A stretch of 43,166 nucleotides of DNA from Bacillus sp. ZZV12-4809. GTDB taxonomy: Bacteria > Bacillota > Bacilli > Bacillales > Cytobacillaceae. This document shows, one piece after another, positions 34,937 to 43,037 of this stretch (its first letter is position 1; each line of letters starts with the position of its first letter). The notes beneath the pieces are model-generated. The model searched no databases. It had not been told where the DNA came from and saw only the letters and a program-made list of their open reading frames with translations. Location of the stretch: contig NZ_VCRN01000036.1 of NCBI RefSeq assembly GCF_009849585.1, positions 1 to 43,166 on the forward strand, in the 5' to 3' direction. The position numbers and the translations under genes are program-made.

Positions 34937-35168
34937 TTAAGACTCCTCCTTTTGTGTTTTTATTTGGGTAAAATAAAAACAGAAACAGATGTGCACAACA
35001 ATCATGTTCATTTTGTTTTCATGTACCTTCGCCCTAGCAGCAGAGGGTTACACAGTACCCCATCCCCAGAAACTTGTTAGTCGCCAAAGGCGATACCAAC
35101 TTCGATATTCTGGTTGAGGAACAAAATGAGTACATCAAGGTGCTCACATAGGCTGCAATATTTTACAC
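34937..35168 (-). promoter_or_regulatory. Structured rpsD leader, probable S4 autoregulatory site
   Basis: The transcript starts about 232 nt ahead of rpsD. A 10-bp perfect helix pairs 35120-35129 with 35008-35017 (TCATTTTGTT/AACAAAATGA), and inside it a TCGCC/GGCGA hairpin lies at about 35082-35094. A GC-rich segment with CCTCTGCTGCTAGGG follows. Position and layout match the S4-binding leader known in B. subtilis. The pairings are seen; S4 binding is inferred. Confidence 0.65.
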
Positions 35169-35175
35169 AAGGAGT

Positions 35176-35205
35176 ATTATATAATTTTTAGAGGGTAAAA
35201 GTCAA
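35176..35205 (-). promoter_or_regulatory. SigA promoter of rpsD
   Basis: Minus strand TTGACT (35205-35200), 18-bp spacer, TATAAT (35181-35176). Confidence 0.75.
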
Positions 35206-35272
35206 GGTGTTCTTTATTTTTAACCCCTTAAGATTTTAAGCATGTATTCATTATAGGGAAAGTTTTTTTCTA

Positions 35273-35350
35273 TGCCAAATTTCACAGTAATTTAGAAAAC
35301 TGCCAAAGAGTCTCTTTGAAAATATGATATAATTAAAGAAAAATTTGGCA
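35273..35350 (+). promoter_or_regulatory. dgcP promoter flanked by a 10-bp perfect inverted repeat
   Basis: TGATATAAT (35325-35333) is an extended -10 ahead of dgcP. Around it, TGCCAAATTT at 35273-35282 is mirrored exactly by AAATTTGGCA at 35341-35350, and a third half-site TGCCAAA is at 35301-35307. The sites bracket the core promoter, as expected for a repressor that loops or blocks. The likely start of transcription lies inside the right half-site. The regulator is unknown. Confidence 0.45.
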
Positions 35351-35517
35351 GCAGGCATTTTTTCATAGATAGTATGGCTGATCCTCTGCTAAAACTTTAA
35401 ACGGAATTGAAACGAAATAGCCGCATCTGTACCGGGATTATTAATTTTGGTTCGTTATTATACACCATATTTGATTTAAAGATTCATGATCTGAGACATT
35501 TGATGGGTGATAAGAAG

Positions 35518-37392
35518 ATGGATACACTTGAACGCCAAATGATACTTAATTTAAAAAGCCGGTTTTTTGATATTATCGATACGGAGAACGGTTTCTTTCA
35601 TTATGAAAAATTATTGAATGAAATGCTGTATGCCATTCAAGCGCTTGCTGAGGCTGATGAAATAACTCTGTACGTTTTTAATGAATGGAAGCAGGAGTTT
35701 TTTGCAGAAGCTTCCACAAATCCGGATGCTTTACATTCACTTGCATTTTCAGGTGATTTAAAAAGATGGGCTGAGGCAAACAGAGCGTTCCAGAGGTTAG
35801 GCCCTGAGATTTTGGAAGGCCAAATCATGCTTCCTCTTGTAAAGGGAAGCCAGCTGCTGGGCTGTATGATTCTAATAGGGGCATCAGGCAGTTTTCATAC
35901 CTATCCAGAAAAGGTATTTCGGGAACTTAGCGAAGAGTGCGGGCAATTTCTTGATAAAGCTCAGGGTATGGCCAAAATTGCTTCTGAAGAAAAACGCTAC
36001 AAACAGCTGTATCGCGTTACAGAAAAATTCCATTCCTCAATGGATATGGACATGGTGCTGGGAGAAATTATTTTTACTCTCCAGGAAATGTACCCCACGT
36101 TTACCTGCTATCTTCTGCTATCCCAGGATAACAATAATTATGGAGATCTGCCTATTAGAGACCTTGAATATGACAGCGAAAATATTGCGGCCATGCAGGC
36201 CTATGTCACGGGGGCTGTTCAATTTGAAGACTCCCTGCAGGAAGTCCGTTCAATCCTGTATGCTCCATTAAAAGGGAAACAGGGTGTTTATGGAGTGCTT
36301 CAAGTTATAGCGCCTAATACCACCATCTTCCCTAAATATGAAATTGAATTTATTACGCTTTTGGCCAATACTGCAGGCAGTGCATTAGAGAATGCTCAGC
36401 TTTATCAGCAATCGAAGCGGCTGATAGAGGATCTTCAATTAATTAATGAAACATCCCACCGCCTGAACTCGAATTTGCGCCTTACAGAAACGATGAATTT
36501 TATGTCAGATCAGATTCTGCAGTCTTTTGATGCTGAGGAAGCAGGGTTCATCCTGATGCCTATGCCTTCTGATGGTTCAGATGTGAATATTATTCAGGGC
36601 AGCACTGAATTCTTCCATACCAAAGAGGCAGATAGGTATATTCAGCATATAAAGAAAAAGATCATCAGAGAGAAAGAATCACTTTTTATAGGAGATTTTT
36701 CCTTACAGTTCGAGGATGCTAAAAGCAGCTTTAAATCCATCATGGCAGTTCCGATGACCCAATCTGGCTTATTAAAGGGATTTGCGCTTGTCATGCACAG
36801 TTCACCGTATCATTTTTCATTTGAAACATTCAAGCTGCTGCAATCCTTGATTCACCATTCCACGCTGGCCTTCACTAATTCAATGCTGAGAGAAGAGCTT
36901 GAAAAGATGGTTGTAACGGATCATTTAACAAAGCTATTTTCCAGAAACTATCTGGATGATCGCATCCATCAGTCCATGAATGAAGATTATGAAGGAACTT
37001 TTATGCTTGTTGATATAGATGATTTTAAAATGGTAAATGATACATACGGGCATCAGATAGGGGATGAAATTATTATTCAAGTCGCCAATTTAATAAACAG
37101 CAATATTCGCGGCACTGATATAGGAGCAAGATGGGGCGGTGAGGAGCTGGCTCTTTACCTGCCTGGTGTTTCCTTGTCAGCGGGCGCACTTATTGCAGAG
37201 CGGCTTGTCAGAAAGGTATGCCAGTTTACAGATCCCAAAGTAACTATTTCATGTGGTGTTTCGCATTGGAGCAGAGGAAAAAAAGATTCCTATGCCGCGC
37301 TTTTTAAACGGGCTGACAGGGCATTATATACTGCCAAGAATACAGGTAAAAACAAAGTAATACTTGAGTCGGAAGCAGATTCAATTATATAG
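35518..37392 (+). CDS. dgcP: Diguanylate cyclase DgcP with GAF domains
   Basis: This is a 624-residue cytosolic enzyme that makes cyclic di-GMP from GTP. Residues 1-455 or so contain two to three GAF-like sensor domains (for example around 30-150, 165-310 and 320-450). The C-terminal GGDEF domain (about 458-615) has the active-site variant GGEEL at about 540-544 and the product-inhibition site RGTD five residues before it, so it should be active and feedback-controlled. It lacks membrane helices. The chosen ATG at 35518 is seven bases after GGGTGA; in-frame starts at 35407 and 35503 have weaker ribosome sites. B. subtilis DgcP (YtrP) lies in the same place relative to rpsD. Length is slightly above the B. 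subtilis protein. Confidence 0.9.
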   Translation: MDTLERQMILNLKSRFFDIIDTENGFFHYEKLLNEMLYAIQALAEADEITLYVFNEWKQEFFAEASTNPDALHSLAFSGDLKRWAEANRAFQRLGPEILEGQIMLPLVKGSQLLGCMILIGASGSFHTYPEKVFRELSEECGQFLDKAQGMAKIASEEKRYKQLYRVTEKFHSSMDMDMVLGEIIFTLQEMYPTFTCYLLLSQDNNNYGDLPIRDLEYDSENIAAMQAYVTGAVQFEDSLQEVRSILYAPLKGKQGVYGVLQVIAPNTTIFPKYEIEFITLLANTAGSALENAQLYQQSKRLIEDLQLINETSHRLNSNLRLTETMNFMSDQILQSFDAEEAGFILMPMPSDGSDVNIIQGSTEFFHTKEADRYIQHIKKKIIREKESLFIGDFSLQFEDAKSSFKSIMAVPMTQSGLLKGFALVMHSSPYHFSFETFKLLQSLIHHSTLAFTNSMLREELEKMVVTDHLTKLFSRNYLDDRIHQSMNEDYEGTFMLVDIDDFKMVNDTYGHQIGDEIIIQVANLINSNIRGTDIGARWGGEELALYLPGVSLSAGALIAERLVRKVCQFTDPKVTISCGVSHWSRGKKDSYAALFKRADRALYTAKNTGKNKVILESEADSII

Positions 37393-37424
37393 GGACTGCT
37401 TTACTGAGAGGCAGTCTTTTTTTG
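37393..37424 (+). terminator. Terminator of dgcP
   Basis: A 6-bp stem (37394-37399 with 37411-37416, GACTGC/GCAGTC) is followed by eight T. Confidence 0.75.
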
Positions 37425-37600
37425 AGATCCTGATGTCAGATAGCAGTTCCGGCTAGAGGTCAAAAGCCGATGGGCGCACCCGCTTTTCTAATTATTTTTT
37501 CAAAACAAAATACTTTCAAAAAATATACTATTATCATATGCTGAAAGAGGAGCGAATTACAGTGAATAATGTAAGCGTTTTCGGTGAAAGGGAGAGTTAT

Positions 37601-38788
37601 ATGGATAGAAAACATGGGTTTAACTTCGAGACGCAGGTCATCCATGAAGGATACGATGCAGAAAGCTTAAAAGGAAGCCTGGCACCCCCTATTTTTCAGA
37701 CGTCAACTTTTACTTTTGAGACAGCACAGCAGGGGGAAAAGCGTTTTGCCGGTGAAGAAGAGGGCTATATCTATTCCCGTCTGGGCAATCCAACGGTAAA
37801 GATGCTGGAAGAAAGAATGGCCGCCCTAGAAAAGGGAGAAGCTGCCCTCGCATTTGGTTCGGGAATGGCCGCGGTTTCAGCTGTTCTGTTTGCTTTAACG
37901 AAAACAGGTGATCATATCTTATGTTCTCAGGGAGTGTATGGGTGTACATTTGGACTCTTGGAGATGATGGAGGAAAAATATAAAATCAGCCATGACTATT
38001 CAGCTATGGAATCGAAGCAGCAGCTGCTTGATGAAATAAAGCCGGAGACTGTCTGTATTTATGTTGAAACCCCAATAAATCCAACGATGAAATTGGTGGA
38101 TTTGAAGATGGTTGCAGAAGTAGGGAGAGAGAAAGGAATTCCAGTTGTGGTAGATAATACTTTCTGTTCCCCATATCTGCAGAATCCGATTGAGCTGGGC
38201 TGCGATATTGTCATTCACAGTGCAACAAAATACATCGGGGGTCATGGTGATGTAATTGCCGGCCTGGTTATTGGCAGCAAAGAATTTTTGAATGAAGTAA
38301 GGATGACTACTCAAAAAGACATTGGGGGCATTATTTCACCATTTGATGCCTGGCTGCTGCTCCGAGGATTGAAAACACTTGCAGTCAGACTTGACAGGCA
38401 TTGTGACAATGCTGAACAGCTTGCATCGTATTTATTAATGCATCCCAAAGTGGAAAAAGTTTATTTTCCGGGAGACAGCACGAATGCAGATTTCGGCATT
38501 GCGCAAAAACAAATGAGAAAGCCGGGCGGGATGATTTCCTTTACTCTAAAGGGGGATAAAAAGACTGCTCAGGAATTTATGAACAGGCTGAATCTGATAA
38601 AAATTGCCGTGAGCCTTGGTGATGCTGAGACATTAATTCAGCACCCAGCAACTATGACTCATGCAGTGGTTCCAAAGGAACACCGTGATAAAATGGGGAT
38701 TGAAGATACATTACTGAGGCTCTCAGTCGGCCTTGAATCATGGAAAGATATCAGGGACGATCTTTCCCAGGCTCTTGAAGGAGTCTGA
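37601..38788 (+). CDS. megL: Methionine gamma-lyase (Cys/Met metabolism PLP enzyme)
   Basis: This is a 395-residue PLP enzyme of the cystathionine-gamma family. The PLP lysine is K210 in HSATKYIGGHGDV. The active site has VYGCTF with Cys115, equivalent in position to the cysteine typical of methionine gamma-lyase (Tyr-Gly-Cys), which points to cleavage of methionine to methanethiol, ammonia and 2-oxobutyrate; cystathionine gamma-lyase remains possible. The ATG at 37601 follows AAAGGGAGAG. An in-frame GTG at 37562 also has a good ribosome site (AGAGGAG, nine bases) and would add 13 residues. It is single-gene, closed by a bidirectional terminator, and lies beside the fRMsr gene, both acting on methionine. 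Confidence 0.85.
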   Translation: MDRKHGFNFETQVIHEGYDAESLKGSLAPPIFQTSTFTFETAQQGEKRFAGEEEGYIYSRLGNPTVKMLEERMAALEKGEAALAFGSGMAAVSAVLFALTKTGDHILCSQGVYGCTFGLLEMMEEKYKISHDYSAMESKQQLLDEIKPETVCIYVETPINPTMKLVDLKMVAEVGREKGIPVVVDNTFCSPYLQNPIELGCDIVIHSATKYIGGHGDVIAGLVIGSKEFLNEVRMTTQKDIGGIISPFDAWLLLRGLKTLAVRLDRHCDNAEQLASYLLMHPKVEKVYFPGDSTNADFGIAQKQMRKPGGMISFTLKGDKKTAQEFMNRLNLIKIAVSLGDAETLIQHPATMTHAVVPKEHRDKMGIEDTLLRLSVGLESWKDIRDDLSQALEGV

Positions 38789-38799
38789 TATGATATGTA

Positions 38800-38843
38800 A
38801 AAAGAGATGGCCGTTCTCAAAATGGCCATCTCTTTCTTTTAAA
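38800..38843. terminator. Bidirectional terminator between megL and ytsP
   Basis: A 12-bp perfect stem (38801-38812 with 38824-38835, AAAGAGATGGCC/GGCCATCTCTTT) has A-rich and T-rich flanks. Confidence 0.85.
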
Positions 38844-38848
38844 ATCTT

Positions 38849-39328
38849 TTACAAGAAGGATACAAGTACTTCTGAAAAGTCTTCCAGGTATTTTTGATCA
38901 AGTTCATCAAATCGATTTTTTTCCGGGGAATCAATATCCAGCAAACCAAGAAGCTTGCCATCCTTGATAAGCGGAATGACGATTTCTGATTGTGAAGCAG
39001 CATCACAGGCAATATGTCCCGGGAATTGATGGACATCTTCTACACGGATAGTTTCCATTTGCTCAGCAGCTGTTCCGCAGACACCTTTGCCGAGGGGGAT
39101 TCTTACACATGCAGGCAGACCTTGAAAAGGCCCGAGAACAAGCTCGCTTTCTTCCATCAGGTAAAATCCTACCCAGTTTGTACGATCAAGGAATTGATTA
39201 AGAAGTGCTGATGCATTGCTTAAATTGGCAATGGTGTTTGTTTCCCCTTCCAGAAGAGCAGAGAGCTGTTTAATCAATAATTTATAATTTTCTTCACGGG
39301 TTCCCTTGTATGATTCGACACTAAACAT
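38849..39328 (-). CDS. ytsP: Free methionine-(R)-sulfoxide reductase (GAF-type, YtsP)
   Basis: This is a 159-residue single-GAF-domain enzyme that reduces free methionine-R-sulfoxide. Three cysteines at 74, 84 and 108 keep the 10- and 24-residue spacing of the catalytic cysteines in the E. coli fRMsr (C84, C94, C118). The NWVGFY motif of the substrate pocket is present. The ATG at 39328 is five to six bases after AAGGTGAT; the GTG one codon upstream is less likely. It is convergent with megL and divergent from refZ, as expected for B. subtilis ytsP. Confidence 0.9.
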   Translation of the reverse strand: MFSVESYKGTREENYKLLIKQLSALLEGETNTIANLSNASALLNQFLDRTNWVGFYLMEESELVLGPFQGLPACVRIPLGKGVCGTAAEQMETIRVEDVHQFPGHIACDAASQSEIVIPLIKDGKLLGLLDIDSPEKNRFDELDQKYLEDFSEVLVSFL

Positions 39329-39397
39329 CACAAATCACCTTGCTTTCTCAAAGATATATGAATTTCCTGGCAGATGGACAGGAAATTAGAAGGACAT

Positions 39398-39404
39398 TGT
39401 CGAG
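39398..39404 (+). promoter_or_regulatory. Spo0A-box-like heptamer upstream of refZ
   Basis: TGTCGAG matches the 0A box TGTCGAA at 6 of 7 positions and lies 11 bp ahead of a SigH-type -35. B. subtilis refZ is controlled by Spo0A~P and SigH. Confidence 0.5.
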
Positions 39405-39414
39405 AAGTTTAAAA

Positions 39415-39439
39415 AGGATAAGACGATTTTAGCAAGAAT
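39415..39439 (+). promoter_or_regulatory. SigH-type promoter of refZ
   Basis: AGGATAA (39415-39421) and GAAT (39436-39439), with 17 bases between AGGA and GAAT, which is the spacing expected for SigH. One mismatch falls at the purine of the -10 box. Confidence 0.55.
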
Positions 39440-39538
39440 ACTTAATTATCACAACAAATCCGTTTTGTACAAGCTGTAATATAATTCGCTCATTTATGTT
39501 TGAAAAGAGACTTTATAAAAGAAAGCGAGGCGGGAACA

Positions 39539-40168
39539 TTGAAAAAAAATTCAAAAGAGGCAATTGTGTCTGCCGCTATCTCCTTATTTAATACGAAGGG
39601 CTTCTCTGGAACTTCCATCCGGGATATTGCGGGCAAAGCTCAGACGAATCCAGCGAATATCGCATACTATTTCGATAACAAACATGGGCTGCTTGAATAT
39701 TGCTTTACTGCATTTTTTGAAGGGTATATTCAGGAGATAGAGAAGGGTTTTTCATTTCTTGAGCAGGGGGCAGCTTTAAGTCTGAAAAAAATAGCGCAAA
39801 ATATCATGATTTATCAATTTGAGCATAGCCATTTAACAAGATTGATACTCCGGGAAATTTCAATAGATTCCCAGGTAGTAAGGGAAATCATGTCCACTTA
39901 TTTAGCAAAGGAAAAGTTTTATTTTGGCAAGGTGCTCGAAAGAGGCATGAAAACAAAAGAATTCCGTACCCATTCAGCCAATTATATGATTATTCAGCTG
40001 AAAGGACTTCTGTCCATGCCATTTTTGAACACACATTATATGTCTGAAGTACTGCACGTATTTCCTCATGAAAAATATTTCGCGGACAAATATACGAAAG
40101 AGATTTTCAAATGGGTTGATGGAGTTCTGTGCAATCATGCCGGAAAAACTTATGCTGCTGTACTCTAA
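39539..40168 (+). CDS. refZ: RefZ, TetR-family regulator of FtsZ assembly
   Basis: This is a 209-residue TetR-fold DNA-binding protein. The helix-turn-helix lies at about 8-48 (TSIRDIAGKAQTNPANIAYYFDNKHGLLEYC), followed by an all-helical ligand/dimer domain. In B. subtilis RefZ binds motifs near the origin and perturbs FtsZ to place the polar septum and capture the right chromosome portion at sporulation. The start is TTG at 39539, giving MKKNSKEAIV, which aligns with the B. subtilis start; an in-frame ATG at 39500 has no ribosome site. A SigH-type promoter with a Spo0A-like box precedes it. Only four bases separate its stop from that of the convergent hisJ, with no terminator between. Confidence 0.92.
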   Translation: MKKNSKEAIVSAAISLFNTKGFSGTSIRDIAGKAQTNPANIAYYFDNKHGLLEYCFTAFFEGYIQEIEKGFSFLEQGAALSLKKIAQNIMIYQFEHSHLTRLILREISIDSQVVREIMSTYLAKEKFYFGKVLERGMKTKEFRTHSANYMIIQLKGLLSMPFLNTHYMSEVLHVFPHEKYFADKYTKEIFKWVDGVLCNHAGKTYAAVL

Positions 40169-40172
40169 GCAT

Positions 40173-40967
40173 TTAAAGGCAGTTCATTCTATCAAGGCCT
40201 TGGCCCATTTCCTTTGCCTGATGAGAATCGGACCCATAAACAAGTTTTATGCCTTTTTGCATAGCTGCTTCTGCAGCCCAATCGGGAGGATAGGACTCTT
40301 TGCATAATGGCTTTGCAAAACCGGCTCCGTTATAGTCGAGTTCATAGCCCTGATTATGCACTTCATCAAGTATTTGGTTAATTTCCGCTCTATATTCCCG
40401 ATTAGCGGGATATTTTTTTTGAAATTTTTTTACCAGGGTGATATGGCCAATCCTTTTAGGTTTAAATGGCCCTAAATCTGCTTTTAAAGATAAAAGCACG
40501 GTACGGAAATAATTCAAATAAACTGCTTCAATAGAACCGTATTCTTCGATCATCTTTGCAAAAACATCCGGGCTGTAGTCCAGGCATTCGTAGCGGCTGC
40601 CATGCTTTAGGAAATGTACAGATAAGATAGAATCATCCATATATTTTCCATTTATATCGAGAAACTCTTTGATATCCTTTTCAAAGCCTTCAATGTAATC
40701 TATTTCAAGCCCCGCATTAATCCTGATTCTTCCTTGATAAGCAGCTTTTACTTTTGAGATTTCAGAAAAATATTTTTCCAGATTTTCTTTGCTCATTGCA
40801 CTGTCCTGAGCGGGTGCCGGGTCCTCAAAACCTTTAGGAAGCGGAGCATGTTCAGTAAAAGTAATCTCATTAAACCCCAGACTTATTGCTTTTTTAACAT
40901 AATCTTCCAATGAATCCTTTGTTCCGTGCGGGCAATAAGGTGTATGGATGTGGCCGTCTTTTAGCAT
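40173..40967 (-). CDS. hisJ: Histidinol-phosphatase, PHP family
   Basis: This is a 264-residue metal-dependent phosphatase of the PHP type that converts histidinol phosphate to histidinol in histidine synthesis. The N-terminal DGHIHTPYCPHG supplies metal-binding histidines, TEHAPLPKGF and SVHFLKHGSRYECLD are the central motifs, and GSDSHQAKEMGQG at the C-terminus provides the last Asp and His. Length is as in B. subtilis HisJ. The ATG at 40967 has AAGGAAG upstream. It is divergent from ezrA and convergent with refZ, the same order as in B. subtilis, away from the main his operon. Confidence 0.93.
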   Translation of the reverse strand: MLKDGHIHTPYCPHGTKDSLEDYVKKAISLGFNEITFTEHAPLPKGFEDPAPAQDSAMSKENLEKYFSEISKVKAAYQGRIRINAGLEIDYIEGFEKDIKEFLDINGKYMDDSILSVHFLKHGSRYECLDYSPDVFAKMIEEYGSIEAVYLNYFRTVLLSLKADLGPFKPKRIGHITLVKKFQKKYPANREYRAEINQILDEVHNQGYELDYNGAGFAKPLCKESYPPDWAAEAAMQKGIKLVYGSDSHQAKEMGQGLDRMNCL

Positions 40968-41323
40968 ATGAAGAGCTTCCTTTCTGTCATGGTTTAATTG
41001 ATGCAGTACTCAAGTCTCTTTTTAACATATCTCGTAAATTAAGAAGGAAATCATTTATAAAAAGCGAATTGTTTGTATTTGAACAGCTCATATAGTTCAA
41101 TTAAAAAATACAGATGCTATAGTTATTTTCCGAAAATAGCATTTTAAATAAGATATTTAAAGAAGAAATTCATAAAAAAATGAAATAAATAGTCAAAAAA
41201 TGTCGTTTACATGGTATCATAAAAGCATTGAAAATAACATGTGAAATAAAGAAACGCCTCACGCTTTTTAATAAAAACTTTACATATACATACTGGCTCG
41301 GGAACAGAACAGGGGGCTTTAAA
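40968..41323. promoter_or_regulatory. Divergent hisJ-ezrA intergenic region
   Basis: This AT-rich region has no gene. TGGTATCAT at 41212-41220 is an extended -10 for ezrA, 104 nt ahead of its start; -35 is weak. No terminator, RNA or repeat was recognised for the rest. Confidence 0.45.
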
Positions 41324-43012
41324 ATGGAATACATAATTGGAGCTATAGTCATTCTTTTTTGCCTATATCTCACCGGATATTTTTTAAAGAAAAAACATTA
41401 CAAAGAAATTGACAGGCTGGAAACATGGAAGATGGAAATAACGGATCGCCCTGTTCTAGATGAAATGTCTAGAGTTAAAAAGCTGAATATGACGGGGCAG
41501 ACAGAGGAATTATTTGAACGCTGGAGAAATGAATGGGATGAAATAGTAACTTCACAGCTTCCTGATGTGGAAGAATTATTATTCGATGCTGAAGAAAGCA
41601 TAGATAAATACCGCTTTAAAAATTCCCAGGAAATTCAGAAAAGAATCGAAAATAGATTAACTGAGATAGAAGAAAACATTAATAATCTGCTAACTGAATT
41701 GAATGAGCTGGTAGGCAGTGAAGAGAAAAACAGAGCGGAAATTGAAGAATTGAAAGAAATGTACCGCCAATGCAAAAAGTCTCTGCTTGCCCATCGCCAT
41801 ACATTCGGCAAATCCGAAAAAATCCTTGAAGAACAGCTGGATGAAGCATTGGCTAAATTTGAAGAATTCGATGACAAAACCGAAAAGGGCAATTACCTTG
41901 AAGCTCGTGAAATCCTTCTGGTGATTAAAGCGCTGATTGAGGATTCACATACCAAAATGGAAGCTATACCAAGTCTGATGATTGACTGTCAATCCAAGAT
42001 CCCGTCTGAGCTGGAAGAGCTGAGAGACGGGTATATGGAAATGCTGGAGCAGGGCTATATGCTTGACCATCTGCAAATAGATAAAGAAATTGAGAGACTT
42101 GAAGAACAAGTAAATGGTTATGCCGGCTCCATCGATCAAGCACAAATCGAGGAAGTTCAAACAGGAGTCGAAGAGATTAAAGAAAATATTGAACATCTGT
42201 ATGATCTGCTTGAAAAGGAAGTACATGCCAGACACTACTTAAGCCAGCAGGATGAAGCAACAAGAACCATGCTCTATAATAACCGGGATATGAACAATCA
42301 GCTAAAGGCAGAGATTGCGGCTGTCCGGAATAGCTATCATGTTCCCGAAAAGGATCTTGAAATTCAAATCCACCTCGAGAAAAAAATAAGTCTGCTGTTC
42401 AAAAAATTCGAAGTGCTGGAGCATAAGATTAACAGCCAGAGTACTCCTCATACAGTTTTAAGAGAAGAGCTTGCTGAAGTCAAGGAGCATATTGAGGAGA
42501 TATCAGAAGAGCAGACAGCTTTTGCCGAAAAGCTCCAGGCTTTACGAAAAGACGAAATGTCTGCGAGGGAAAAAGTGAAAGAATTAAGCAAGAAAGTGGC
42601 AGAAACGATAAGGCTTATTTCCAAAAACAATGTGCCTGGAGTTTCCCAGGAATATAAATATTTGATCGAGGATGCGAAAGAAAGCATAGAAAATGTGCTG
42701 GCTAAGCTCGATGAGAAACCATTGAACATTCCTGCTGTCCAGCAATACCTCGAAGTTGCGGTGCTGACTGTTGATAAGGCTGCTGATTCTGTGAGTGATA
42801 TGATTGAGACGATCCTTCTGGCTGAGAAAGTCATTCAATATGGCAATCGGTACAGAAGCAGTTATCCATCTATTGATAATGGATTAAGAGATGCAGAAGC
42901 TTCGTTCAGAAGTTATGAATATAAAAAGGCACTGGAACAGGCTGCTGCTTCAATTGAAGAGGTCGAGCCTGGCGCGATCAAGAGAATAGAAGAATTAATA
43001 ACTGAACAATAA
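41324..43012 (+). CDS. ezrA: Septation ring formation regulator EzrA
   Basis: This is a 562-residue membrane-anchored protein, the same length as B. subtilis EzrA. One N-terminal membrane helix (about 3-21) is followed by KKKHYKEIDRLETWK and then five spectrin-like helical repeats making an arch inside the cell. It inhibits FtsZ assembly away from midcell and links the divisome to wall synthesis. The QYGNRYRSSYPSID segment at about 505-520 corresponds to the conserved QNR motif (NRYR) needed for septal localisation. The ATG at 41324 is seven bases after AGGGGG; the frame is open further upstream but without a ribosome site. It is followed by a terminator into which the right repeat is inserted. 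Confidence 0.97.
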   Translation: MEYIIGAIVILFCLYLTGYFLKKKHYKEIDRLETWKMEITDRPVLDEMSRVKKLNMTGQTEELFERWRNEWDEIVTSQLPDVEELLFDAEESIDKYRFKNSQEIQKRIENRLTEIEENINNLLTELNELVGSEEKNRAEIEELKEMYRQCKKSLLAHRHTFGKSEKILEEQLDEALAKFEEFDDKTEKGNYLEAREILLVIKALIEDSHTKMEAIPSLMIDCQSKIPSELEELRDGYMEMLEQGYMLDHLQIDKEIERLEEQVNGYAGSIDQAQIEEVQTGVEEIKENIEHLYDLLEKEVHARHYLSQQDEATRTMLYNNRDMNNQLKAEIAAVRNSYHVPEKDLEIQIHLEKKISLLFKKFEVLEHKINSQSTPHTVLREELAEVKEHIEEISEEQTAFAEKLQALRKDEMSAREKVKELSKKVAETIRLISKNNVPGVSQEYKYLIEDAKESIENVLAKLDEKPLNIPAVQQYLEVAVLTVDKAADSVSDMIETILLAEKVIQYGNRYRSSYPSIDNGLRDAEASFRSYEYKKALEQAAASIEEVEPGAIKRIEELITEQ

Positions 43013-43015
43013 AAA

Positions 43016-43037
43016 ACAGATCCGATTTCGGATCTGT
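43016..43037. terminator. Terminator of ezrA, abutted by the right repeat
   Basis: A 9-bp perfect stem (43016-43024 with 43029-43037, ACAGATCCG/CGGATCTGT) has a 4-nt loop. The plus-strand T tract is missing because the repeat starts at once; the A tract on the 5' side (43011-43016) gives a proper T tract on the minus strand. The insertion may have weakened termination after ezrA. Confidence 0.7.

Noticed and set aside
37425..37537. SAM-box or other methionine riboswitch ahead of megL
   Set aside because: No characteristic SAM-box motifs or terminator; the GC-rich part looks like a fragment of a dispersed repeat.
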